NCBI RefSeq assembly: GCF_023715655.1
Contig: NZ_JAMBON010000007.1
Coordinates: 1 to 64,000 of the forward strand
DNA length: 64,000 nt
Direction: 5' to 3'
DNA from: Oceanobacillus luteolus
GTDB lineage: Bacteria; Bacillota; Bacilli; Bacillales; Amphibacillaceae
Part shown: piece after piece, positions 15,870 through 23,468 of the stretch
How positions within the stretch are numbered: the first letter of the stretch is position 1
How the letters are laid out: every line of letters starts with the position of its first letter
Notes under the pieces: model-generated
The model's input: only the letters and a program-made list of their open reading frames with translations
What the model was told of the DNA's origin: nothing
Database searches by the model: none
Made by a program: the position numbers and the translations under genes

Positions 15870-16487
15870 TCAAGATATCATGTTCTTCATTTGCCGTGCT
15901 ACTTCTTTCGGATTATCCGCACCTGTAATGGCACTGCCTACAATTACAATATCCGGCTTCTCTTGAATGATTCGAGGAAGTGACTCCAAGTTCACGCCAC
16001 CGGCCACTGCAATTTTGAGGTCTAATCCTTTTACAAGGGAAAATAAATCAGTTTGAAAACCTTCCTGTTGCTGCCTGTCTTTTCCTAGATGCAGGCTGAC
16101 TAATTGAACACCCACTTTCGATAGCTCTTCCATGCGATTCCTTGAATCGACTTCAAGTAAATCAATCATAATTTCGCCGCCTGACTCCTCAGCAACTTCA
16201 AGTGTGTCTTTAATAGTCAAATCAGCTGAAAATGCCATAACAGTAGTAATATCCGCTCCAGCAGAGAAAGCCTGTTTTGCTTCATGTTTACCAGCATCAC
16301 AAGTCTTCATATCTGCTAAAATTTCATGGTTCGGATATCGGTTATGAATCTCCCTCACAATTGCCATACCATATTCTTTAATGACACCAGTTCCTACTTC
16401 AATGATGTCAATGCTTTCGCTCACCTCTTCGATTAATTGGAAACAACGATCCCACGATAGCCTGTCCAATGCTAGTTGCAGTTTCAT
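15870..16487 (-). CDS. 3-hexulose-6-phosphate synthase-like enzyme (OMPDC superfamily)
   Basis: 205 residues, a single beta-alpha barrel. The superfamily catalytic Asp-x-Lys-x-x-Asp is present in ADMKTCDAGKHE, with VEVGT-type IIEVGTG near the N-terminus and the phosphate-binding AVAGGVN and VIVGSAITG loops. HPS joins ribulose 5-phosphate and formaldehyde; sister enzymes (KGPDC: UlaD, SgbH) decarboxylate 3-keto-L-gulonate 6-phosphate. The loop that reads HTGxD in HPS and HRSRD in UlaD, from memory, is HLGKD here, and DAGK is closer to KGPDC, so the exact reaction is open. Overlaps the kinase gene by four bases (ATGA) and is the last gene of the operon; the paired isomerase lies at its other end. 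Confidence 0.75.
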   Translation of the reverse strand: MKLQLALDRLSWDRCFQLIEEVSESIDIIEVGTGVIKEYGMAIVREIHNRYPNHEILADMKTCDAGKHEAKQAFSAGADITTVMAFSADLTIKDTLEVAEESGGEIMIDLLEVDSRNRMEELSKVGVQLVSLHLGKDRQQQEGFQTDLFSLVKGLDLKIAVAGGVNLESLPRIIQEKPDIVIVGSAITGADNPKEVARQMKNMIS

Positions 16488-17440
16488 CGTTCGATCCTCT
16501 CAATCTCGCCGAGTTTTTCTCGTACTTCTTCATAATATGGGAGTCCCTCGTTATCCCCTACAACACTCACAACCATTGAGCCAATCGTATTACCGAAATG
16601 GAGCGTCTTTCCAAGCGGCCATTCATTTAGAATTCCATAAAGGACACCCGCATTGAATCCATCTCCTGCACCTACCGTGTCGACGACTTTATTAGCTTTC
16701 ACCGGTTTTGCATCAATGGTTTCACCATTGTAGTGCCCGACAGAGCCTTCACTGCCTTGTTTCACAGCGATAAAAGAGATGCCCATCGATTTCACCTTTT
16801 CAATGATTACATTCGGATCCTTCTCACCAATGATGATATCCATTTCTTCGGCACCAGCAAGCAGTATATCCACTTTAGGTAAGATGGATGATAAAACTTT
16901 CCTTGCTTCTTCTTTCGTCCACATCTTCAAACGAATATTCGGGTCAAAGGAAACAAGTAGATTATGTTTTTTCGCGAGTTCAATCGCCTTCTCCATCACT
17001 TCGATGTGAATATCACCAATAGCCGGATAGATGCCTGTAAGGTGAAGTATTTTTGCATCTTTAAAATATGCTTCATCCAGATCTTCAGGCGTTAATGTTA
17101 ATGTAGGAGACTTATCACGATAATAAAATGTCCGGACATTGCCGTCCGCCATAATCTCCTTAAAGTTCAAGGAAGTTGGGTATCCGTCGACAAACTCAGT
17201 ATGCGACATATCAATTCCTTCACCACGGGCAAAATTATAAATGTATTTTCCGAATTCATCATTGCCCAATCGGCTGATATAACCAGTTTTCAAACCAAGC
17301 CGAGCACAACCGATAGCGAGATTCAGTTCTGCGCCACCAATTTTCTTTTCAAATCCGTTTACAAATCTCATCGGCCCATTGGATTGGGGACTGAAGGCAA
17401 TCATCGCTTCACCTATTGTTATAATATCATTCATATTCAT
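16484..17440 (-). CDS. PfkB family sugar-acid kinase, 2-keto-3-deoxygluconate kinase type
   Basis: 318 residues. Ribokinase-fold marks: GEAMIAFSPQ at the N-terminus, IGGAELNLAIGCARLG, the KDG-kinase-like SFDPNIRLKMW, and the C-terminal catalytic VDTVGAGDGFNAG with its Asp base. KdgK phosphorylates 2-keto-3-deoxygluconate at O6 for cleavage by KDPG aldolase, which is encoded in the same operon. Related kinases act on 2-ketogluconate, and that alternative would fit the HPS-like and SIS genes better. AAGGAG precedes the ATG. Spacing to rpiA is 17 bases; it overlaps the HPS-like gene. Confidence 0.8.
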   Translation of the reverse strand: MNMNDIITIGEAMIAFSPQSNGPMRFVNGFEKKIGGAELNLAIGCARLGLKTGYISRLGNDEFGKYIYNFARGEGIDMSHTEFVDGYPTSLNFKEIMADGNVRTFYYRDKSPTLTLTPEDLDEAYFKDAKILHLTGIYPAIGDIHIEVMEKAIELAKKHNLLVSFDPNIRLKMWTKEEARKVLSSILPKVDILLAGAEEMDIIIGEKDPNVIIEKVKSMGISFIAVKQGSEGSVGHYNGETIDAKPVKANKVVDTVGAGDGFNAGVLYGILNEWPLGKTLHFGNTIGSMVVSVVGDNEGLPYYEEVREKLGEIERIER

Positions 17441-17457
17441 CTATCTCCTTACAAGTT

Positions 17458-18123
17458 TTACTTGCTTAAAATTTCTACTTTACCTTCTCTGGCAAGAATG
17501 ACTTTACTCGCCATCTCAGGGAATAGTCCCGTTTCAACTACCCCGGTCAAAGACTTCAATTGTTCATGGAGAGTCACTGGATTTTCAATTAAGTCGAACT
17601 TACAATCTAAAATATAATTACCATTATCGGAAATGAATACCCGACCATCCTTTTCCCTTGGTTCTGGGGTACATCCAAATGCAGCAATATACTCCATTGT
17701 CTTTTCATAACCGAAAGGAACTACTTCGACTGGTAATGGAAAGTTTCCCAACACGGATTTCACCTTTGATGAATCAGCAATGATTATCAATTCATCTGCA
17801 GCCTGATCAACAATTTTTTCTCTGACAAGGGAACCGCCTCCACCTTTTAAAAGATTCAAGCTTGAATCAACTTCATCAGCACCATCGATGGCAAGGTCAA
17901 TCTGCTTGGTTTCAGAGAAATCGGTTAATGGAATACCAAGTTCTTTTGCCAGTTTTTCCGTTTTAACCGAAGTCGGAATTCCTTTAATCTGAAGTCCCTG
18001 TTGCACCCGCTCTCCAAGTTTCCGCAACATATAGTTAACCGTTGAACCAGAACCTAGTCCAACTATCATTCCATCTCGTATATATTTGACAGATGCTTCT
18101 GCTGCTATCTGTTTATCCTCCAT
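17458..18123 (-). CDS. rpiA: Ribose-5-phosphate isomerase A
   Basis: 221 residues, the family length. The signature motifs are GLGSGSTVNYM near the N-terminus, the catalytic Asp region IDGADEVD, and KGGGGSLVREKIV. RpiA interconverts ribose 5-phosphate and ribulose 5-phosphate. Many Firmicutes use RpiB, and a housekeeping gene would not normally sit inside a TRAP-transporter operon, so here it is likely dedicated to consuming ribulose 5-phosphate made by the pathway. It lies between dctM (23 bases) and the kinase (17 bases). Confidence 0.9.
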   Translation of the reverse strand: MEDKQIAAEASVKYIRDGMIVGLGSGSTVNYMLRKLGERVQQGLQIKGIPTSVKTEKLAKELGIPLTDFSETKQIDLAIDGADEVDSSLNLLKGGGGSLVREKIVDQAADELIIIADSSKVKSVLGNFPLPVEVVPFGYEKTMEYIAAFGCTPEPREKDGRVFISDNGNYILDCKFDLIENPVTLHEQLKSLTGVVETGLFPEMASKVILAREGKVEILSK

Positions 18124-18146
18124 AGTAATTCACCTCTTAGCCGGTA

Positions 18147-19433
18147 TTAAAATAATGCCGGGTTGATCAATTTTGGAATATAAAATGCAATTTGCGGGAA
18201 GAACGCCACAAACAGTAATATAACCAAAATAATTGCAATATATGGTATCACTGCAACGAAAGATCTTTCCACAGACATATTCCCGATCTTCGCTGCGAGT
18301 AATAAACATAGACCATATGGTGGTGTGATAAGACCAATCGCAAGTGTAATGACAACAATAAGACCTAGGTGCACAGGGTCTATGCCAAACTCAAGGGCTG
18401 TCGGCAGTATGACAGGAACAAATAAAATCATTGCTGGAATCGCATCCATAAACGTACCGATAAATAGGAAGAATCCAATGATAATCAAAATGAACAGCCA
18501 TTTTGAACCGATATTGCTGTCAAAGAACTCTTGAGCCATAGCTCCTATCTGGTAATAACTCATCAGCTCACCGAGCGCACTGGCTGCTGCGAGAGCAAAC
18601 AATGACAAGGAACTTAGTGCAAGCGTATCCATTAAAATCCCTGATAAATCTTTTACTTTTATCGTCTTATAATAGAACATGCAAACTATTAAAGTATAAA
18701 TCGAAGCCACTGCAGCAGCTTCTGTTGCAGTAAAAAATCCACTGATAATACCGCCTATAATAATGACAGGTGTAAAAAGTGCTGGAATCGATTCTCCGAG
18801 TAATTTAAGGAATTTTTTAATTTCCACCCGTTCCGCTCGTGGATAATTGCGCTTAATCGCTACGATATAAACAAAAACCATCATTCCTACTCCTATGAGT
18901 ATCCCCGGAACAATTCCACCAAGAAACAAAGCACCAATCGAAGCATTCGTCAGTCCAGCGAAGATAATCATCGGGATACTTGGAGGAATGACAACTCCTA
19001 CCGTAGATGACGCAGCGGTAATCCCTACAGCAGTTTCTTTGTCATACCCTTTTTTCAGCATACTTGGAATAAGGATTTTCCCTACGCCTGCTGTATCTGC
19101 CTGAGCCGCCCCGGAAACTCCCGCAAACATCATGGAAACGAGAACGTTTGCATGGGCAAGACCACCGCGGATCGGCCCGACAATCGCTAAAGCAAGCTCA
19201 ATCAACTTTTCGGAAATCTTACCGGAATTCATCAGATTAGCTGCAAGAATAAATAACGGAACAGCGAGTAGAACGAAGGAGTCCAGTCCGTTCACCATTG
19301 ACATCGGCACCGTTGCTTCCGGTGTATATGGAATGCTGATAATACCAATTAAAGCAACGATCCCTATTACAAATGCAATCGGAACCCCAATAATCATTAA
19401 CACGAGAAATATAGCTAGAAGTAAAAAGCCCAT
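18147..19433 (-). CDS. dctM: TRAP transporter large membrane subunit (DctM type)
   Basis: 428 residues, strongly hydrophobic with about 12 membrane segments, including the family features PLFILAANLMNSG, GVSGAAQADTAGVGKILIP and IPPSIPMIIFAG. It forms the sodium-driven channel part of a tripartite ATP-independent periplasmic (here extracytoplasmic) transporter. TRAP systems of this kind import organic or sugar acids. It overlaps dctQ by one base. The substrate is set by the DctP protein and is not visible from sequence. Confidence 0.9.
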   Translation of the reverse strand: MGFLLLAIFLVLMIIGVPIAFVIGIVALIGIISIPYTPEATVPMSMVNGLDSFVLLAVPLFILAANLMNSGKISEKLIELALAIVGPIRGGLAHANVLVSMMFAGVSGAAQADTAGVGKILIPSMLKKGYDKETAVGITAASSTVGVVIPPSIPMIIFAGLTNASIGALFLGGIVPGILIGVGMMVFVYIVAIKRNYPRAERVEIKKFLKLLGESIPALFTPVIIIGGIISGFFTATEAAAVASIYTLIVCMFYYKTIKVKDLSGILMDTLALSSLSLFALAAASALGELMSYYQIGAMAQEFFDSNIGSKWLFILIIIGFFLFIGTFMDAIPAMILFVPVILPTALEFGIDPVHLGLIVVITLAIGLITPPYGLCLLLAAKIGNMSVERSFVAVIPYIAIILVILLFVAFFPQIAFYIPKLINPALF

Positions 19434-19918
19434 TACTCGATAACCTCCTTCGCTTTAACTGCTCTCACATGGTCAATCAGATGTGAAATGGAATAAACAA
19501 TCATCGTCAGTGCCATAATTGGAATTGCAATCCACACGTAACCCATCTTCATTTCCGGCAATGTCGCCCATCTGTAGTTCCAAAACTCTGTAACGACCTG
19601 CATGCCTAACAGGAAGATGACAAAATTGAAAACAATGAGCACTAAATCATTAAAAATGCTTAGTCCCGCTTTTTTCGCACCGGTCAATTTCTGTACAATA
19701 AAATCGAAGTTGAAATGTTCACGGCGATTAATCATAACTGCTGCACCCATGAATATTGCCCAAATGAATGAATAATTCGCCACTTCTTCTGTCCAGATGA
19801 TGGAAATACCGAGATGTCTCGTTATAATTTGCAGTACAATGACAAAAACGAAGATGCATAGAAACAAAACACCAACAGTCATTTGTATTTTTTCCAAAGT
19901 GTTTACAAACTTCTTCAT
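19433..19918 (-). CDS. dctQ: TRAP transporter small membrane subunit (DctQ type)
   Basis: 161 residues with four predicted membrane segments and the typical WTEEVANYSFIWAIFMGAAV segment after the second helix. It partners DctM in the membrane. It starts 19 bases after dctP and overlaps dctM by one base, the usual P-Q-M order. Confidence 0.88.
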   Translation of the reverse strand: MKKFVNTLEKIQMTVGVLFLCIFVFVIVLQIITRHLGISIIWTEEVANYSFIWAIFMGAAVMINRREHFNFDFIVQKLTGAKKAGLSIFNDLVLIVFNFVIFLLGMQVVTEFWNYRWATLPEMKMGYVWIAIPIMALTMIVYSISHLIDHVRAVKAKEVIE

Positions 19919-19937
19919 GTTTCTCTCCCCCTAACCC

Positions 19938-20954
19938 TTACTCTAAATCTCTGATCTTTTGAAGTAATTCTTCAGCTTCAATCTCCTTTACGAACTCATC
20001 TAAAATCGGTTCAGCCACTTCAATAAATGGTTCACGATCAATTTCGTTCACGACTGCACCTTCTTCAATTGCTTTTTCTTTATATTCAACATCCTGCGTA
20101 TTCGTCGCTTCTCGTTCCGCAATCACCGATTCTTCGGCAGCCTTCAAAATAATTTCCTGATAGTTTTCAGGTAGGTTATCAAATTTCTCCCCATTAAACA
20201 AAACGAGTCTTGTCGTAAAGTCATGTGCAGTTTCCGTTATATACTTACCGTTCGGCGTTGTATGGTGCGCTTGCTGCACGAAGAACGGGTAAGCGTTTTC
20301 AGACGAGTCAACAACATCCTGCTGTAATCCTTGGTAAAGCTCTCCCCAAGAAATAGATGAAGGAATTGCACCTGTCGCTTGCCAGAAGTCAGAAATGACA
20401 CCTGATGTTTGTGTCCGGAGAGAAACCCCTTTTAGGTCATCAATCGATTCCAATGGCTTTTTCCCATAGAAATGTCTGACACCAGCAGTCCAATAACCTA
20501 GTACTTTAAAGGAGTTATTCGACTTTTCATTAATAATCTCGGCCATTTCTTCCCCAACTGGCCCATCAATGGCACGAAGCCAGTGATCATAACTTTTAAA
20601 CAAATAGGGTGCTGATAAAATATCAACTTCTCTAATACCTGTCTGTGTCATCAATCCCGGCGAAACGACTACGAGGTCGGCTGCACCCAACTGAAGTTTC
20701 TCGACAAGTTGGGATTCTTCTGTACCAATCGTTCCAGCATGGACTTCGACTTCAATTTTTCCGTCGGATTCATTTTCTACGACTTCTTTAAATTTCAATA
20801 ATCCTGTCTGATAAGGATTATCAGGCGATGTCTGGTTATGAGCGGCAATCAATTTGATTGTTCCGTCCGCCTCCACTTCCAGTTCATCCGTTCCACAGGC
20901 AGATAATAAAAACACCATCAGCAATCCGAGTATGACCATAAAACTCTTACGCAT
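19938..20954 (-). CDS. dctP: TRAP transporter solute-binding lipoprotein (DctP type)
   Basis: 338 residues. The signal peptide ends in a lipobox (LLSAC), so it is tethered outside the membrane, as expected in a Gram-positive. The DctP fold is shown by GADLVVVSPGLM, the carboxylate-binding arginine region GVSLRTQTSG, and WGELYQGLQQDVVDSSENAYPF. That Arg (in LRTQ) clamps a carboxylate, so the ligand is an acid, most likely a sugar acid given the linked kinase and aldolase. It follows the KDPG aldolase gene with only a one-base gap. Confidence 0.88.
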   Translation of the reverse strand: MRKSFMVILGLLMVFLLSACGTDELEVEADGTIKLIAAHNQTSPDNPYQTGLLKFKEVVENESDGKIEVEVHAGTIGTEESQLVEKLQLGAADLVVVSPGLMTQTGIREVDILSAPYLFKSYDHWLRAIDGPVGEEMAEIINEKSNNSFKVLGYWTAGVRHFYGKKPLESIDDLKGVSLRTQTSGVISDFWQATGAIPSSISWGELYQGLQQDVVDSSENAYPFFVQQAHHTTPNGKYITETAHDFTTRLVLFNGEKFDNLPENYQEIILKAAEESVIAEREATNTQDVEYKEKAIEEGAVVNEIDREPFIEVAEPILDEFVKEIEAEELLQKIRDLE

Positions 20955-20955
20955 G

Positions 20956-21600
20956 TTACAAACCCCTTTCGAATGCTTTCACTTTATCTGTATACTGTTT
21001 CGCAACAGCAGTTAATTTCTCGTAATCTTCTTTCGTATTCAATTTTCCTGCGTTTACGAGATTGCTCCCAATACCGACCGCAGCACTTCCCTTCGCAAGG
21101 TATTCCGTCATATTATCTAGCGTAATACCTCCTGTCACCATTGCTTTAACATGTGGCAGTGGACCGAGAATATTTTTTACATAATTTGGTCCAAATGTCC
21201 CCGCAGGGAAAATTTTGACCATTTCAGCACCGTGTTCATAGGCAGTTACTATTTCTGTCGGGGTGAGCACTCCTGGAATATTCAAGATCCCGTATCGGTT
21301 TGTCAGTTTCAGCGTTTCCGTGTTCAATGTAGGCGAAACGATGAAAGAAGCACCCGCCATAATGACAGCCCTTGCCGTTTCCGTATCTAGCACTGTCCCT
21401 GCCCCAATGTTCATTCTATCTCCGACATGTTTTACAGCTGTTTCAATGATGTGAAGGACCCGTGGTGTTTCTGCAGTAATCTCGACAGAATTGATTCCTC
21501 CTTCATGAAGCGCTTCCAATATAGGCACAATATTTTCTTCATTTGCTTTTCTGATAACGGAGACCACTTTCTCCTGTTGGATTTGTTGTTCTATACTCAT
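20956..21600 (-). CDS. eda: KDPG/KHG aldolase
   Basis: 214 residues. Class I aldolase barrel with the catalytic Glu in SVEITAETP, GAGTVLD, and the Schiff-base lysine in EMVKIFPAGTFGP; the phosphate-binding VTGGITLDNM and GIGSNLV follow. It splits 2-keto-3-deoxy-6-phosphogluconate to pyruvate and glyceraldehyde 3-phosphate. With the KDG-type kinase it makes a complete route for imported 2-keto-3-deoxygluconate. It is separated by 11 bases from the SIS gene and by one base from dctP. Confidence 0.88.
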   Translation of the reverse strand: MSIEQQIQQEKVVSVIRKANEENIVPILEALHEGGINSVEITAETPRVLHIIETAVKHVGDRMNIGAGTVLDTETARAVIMAGASFIVSPTLNTETLKLTNRYGILNIPGVLTPTEIVTAYEHGAEMVKIFPAGTFGPNYVKNILGPLPHVKAMVTGGITLDNMTEYLAKGSAAVGIGSNLVNAGKLNTKEDYEKLTAVAKQYTDKVKAFERGL

Positions 21601-21611
21601 TGATATCGCTC

Positions 21612-22169
21612 CTATTCTAAATTGGCGTGTTTTTGATTCAAACTTGTATGGCTGCTTTCGTCTTTATACTTTTCAAGAAGATAAACGATGACTGCATCGA
21701 GCAATAAATGTGCCGATTGGTCAAACTGATTGCCAAGAGGCTGGATCGTATCCGGTTCCATCCCTGTCCGCTTTTTTGTAGCAGCAGGGATGATGAGAAA
21801 CTGGTCGCTGTAAGCACCTATTTTTGATGCTTTATTCGTTGTTACAAGCGCGGTTCTCGCATCAATTTCCTTTGCCTTCTTTGCATAGTTGACCAGCGAA
21901 CCTGTACTTCCCGAGCCTGAAATAAGAATAAGTAGATCATCAGAAGCAATGCTTGGTGTGATTGTTTCACCAACGACGTATACAGAATAACCCGCATGCA
22001 TGAGCCGCATGGCAGATGTTTTCCCAATTAATCCGGAACGGCCCGTCCCTGCAATGAAGATCCGGTTTGCCTCTCTCATGGCTTCGGCAAGTTGGATTGC
22101 TTCTTCGGAATTCACTTTGGCTAGAACTTCGCTGACTTCTGCAGCAACAGTATGAATGATATTATTCAT
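21612..22169 (-). CDS. 6-phospho-3-hexuloisomerase-like SIS-domain protein
   Basis: 185 residues, one SIS domain. The sugar-phosphate-binding GTGRSGLIGKTSAMRLMH, VVGETITP and ISGSGSTGSLVNYA motifs match HxlB, and the protein ends in HANLE as the Bacillus subtilis HxlB does in my memory. The IQPLGNQFDQ segment has Asp where HxlB has Glu (FEQ), close to the active site. PHI moves the carbonyl between C2 and C3 of a hexulose 6-phosphate. It overlaps the LacI gene by 8 bases, so regulator and enzyme are coupled. The usual hxlA-hxlB pair is split to the two ends of this operon. Confidence 0.8.
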   Translation of the reverse strand: MNNIIHTVAAEVSEVLAKVNSEEAIQLAEAMREANRIFIAGTGRSGLIGKTSAMRLMHAGYSVYVVGETITPSIASDDLLILISGSGSTGSLVNYAKKAKEIDARTALVTTNKASKIGAYSDQFLIIPAATKKRTGMEPDTIQPLGNQFDQSAHLLLDAVIVYLLEKYKDESSHTSLNQKHANLE

Positions 22170-23190
22170 TTTGCATCAACCTTTCTTCAGATGATTCTCT
22201 CACGATAATTTTTGGTTCGAAACGATGCACTTCCGGCTCGATCTTTCTATTTTTCCCTTCCATCAATTCGAAGAGGACTTGAACGGCTTTCTTCCCCATT
22301 TCAAATGTCGGTTGTTCAATTGTCGTCAGTGTTGGATTATAGATGCTTGCATAGGAAACATCGTCAATCCCGATAAGTGCCATTGTTTCAGGTATGTTTA
22401 TGTCATTTTCCTTCGCATATTTCAATATTTCCAACAATGTCCGGTCATTAATCGCAAGTACCGCTGTTGGAGGATTAGGCAGGGCAAGAAAATCCTTCAA
22501 CTTGTCCTTGATACTAGAAATTTTACCGTCGATAATGTAATCCGGATTATATTCTATATGATGTTTTTCCAGTGCTTTTTTGAATCCTTCCAACCGCTCT
22601 AGTCGTGGCGTCACTTTTGTCTCCAATGGAGGAGAAACCAATCCGATCTGGCGGTGGCCGTTTTTCACAAACTCATCGACTGCCAATTCAGCGGCAAGCT
22701 CATTGTCCAGTAAAATCGAATGGACAGGAACTTCTGGCAACAACCGATCCATAAAAACAACTGGATAATTACTTTTCTTGATTTCCTTATATAGCTCAAC
22801 ATTTCCACCAGTAGGAAACACGATAATTCCATCTACTTGTTTCGCTCGGAGCATCTCAATATATCTTTTCTCTTTGACTGGGTCATCTTCTGCATTACAG
22901 ACGATGACATGAAAATCTCTCTTATTACAATAATCTTCGATAGCCCGAATAACCTGAGTCGAGAACACGTGCAAGATATTCGCAACAATGACTCCAATTG
23001 TGGAGGATGTTTTCTGTTTTAAACCTCTGGCCAGAATGTTCGGCTGATAATTCAATTCGATAATCGACTGTTCAATTCGCTTTCTAGTTTTACTGCTCAT
23101 ATAATCGAAGCGATTATTTAAATACTGGGATACGGTACTTTTCGACACGTTAGCATGTTTTGCTACGTCTTCAATTGTAGTTCTTTTCAT
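22162..23190 (-). CDS. LacI family repressor of the sugar-acid operon
   Basis: 342 residues. N-terminal helix-turn-helix and hinge (TTIEDVAKHANVSKSTVSQYL, then NYQPNILARGLKQ) followed by a periplasmic-binding-type effector domain with VPVHSILLDNE and IGIDDVSYASIYNPTLTTI. LacI proteins usually respond to the sugar or a phosphorylated intermediate. It is the first gene of the operon, so it would control itself and the eight downstream genes through the palindromes at 23207-23240. AAAGGTG lies before the ATG. Confidence 0.9.
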   Translation of the reverse strand: MKRTTIEDVAKHANVSKSTVSQYLNNRFDYMSSKTRKRIEQSIIELNYQPNILARGLKQKTSSTIGVIVANILHVFSTQVIRAIEDYCNKRDFHVIVCNAEDDPVKEKRYIEMLRAKQVDGIIVFPTGGNVELYKEIKKSNYPVVFMDRLLPEVPVHSILLDNELAAELAVDEFVKNGHRQIGLVSPPLETKVTPRLERLEGFKKALEKHHIEYNPDYIIDGKISSIKDKLKDFLALPNPPTAVLAINDRTLLEILKYAKENDINIPETMALIGIDDVSYASIYNPTLTTIEQPTFEMGKKAVQVLFELMEGKNRKIEPEVHRFEPKIIVRESSEERLMQNE

Positions 23191-23206
23191 AAGTTCACCT
23201 TTTTCA

Positions 23207-23240
23207 TTTACTAAACCGATTTAGTAAACCGATTTAGTAA
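23207..23240. promoter_or_regulatory. Two overlapping LacI-type operators in tandem
   Basis: The 13-base word TAAACCGATTTAG occurs at 23212-23224 and directly again at 23225-23237. The first lies in a 22-base near-palindrome (23207-23228, TTTACTAAA and TTTAGTAAA around CCGA) with the central CG of LacI operators. It begins 17 bases upstream of the repressor gene start, so it overlaps the leader and should give autoregulation of the whole operon. Confidence 0.75.
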
Positions 23241-23253
23241 GAGTTTACTATAA

Positions 23254-23268
23254 AAGAAAGCGCTTTAC
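23254..23268. promoter_or_regulatory. cre-like element upstream of the LacI operon
   Basis: GAAAGCGCTTT is a perfect 11-base core of the cre palindrome, but the outer bases (A before, AC after) deviate from the consensus. It is 14 bases upstream of the LacI operators, the position of a promoter. Confidence 0.4.
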
Positions 23269-23362
23269 AAGGGGTTTTTATGAAATTTTGAATATTTAGG
23301 GTAAAAACGCACTCACATTGAGAAAACAATCCAATGTCATATTAATAGAAGAGATAACAATT

Positions 23363-23398
23363 AAGAGCCTTGTTGAGATTATACTCTACAAGGCTCTT
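23363..23398 (-). terminator. Terminator after pepD
   Basis: Perfect 11-base arms AAGAGCCTTGT (23363-23373) and ACAAGGCTCTT (23388-23398), about 70 bases past the pepD stop, followed on the minus strand by TTAATTGTT. Confidence 0.75.
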
Positions 23399-23468
23399 GA
23401 TAATTTAAATATTTATTAGAACGATAAAATAAATCAACATGTAAAATATTCAGGGACTAAAAAGTCAC

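Noticed and set aside
15870-22169. Plain ribulose-monophosphate formaldehyde fixation by hxlAB
   Set aside because: The two genes are at opposite ends of a TRAP sugar-acid operon with a KDG-type kinase and aldolase; no methanol or formaldehyde dehydrogenase is nearby. Kept as an alternative in the findings.
22225-22602. Plus-strand open frame of 125 codons inside the LacI gene
   Set aside because: Antisense to a clear LacI protein and rich in unlikely residues (Cys, Phe, His).
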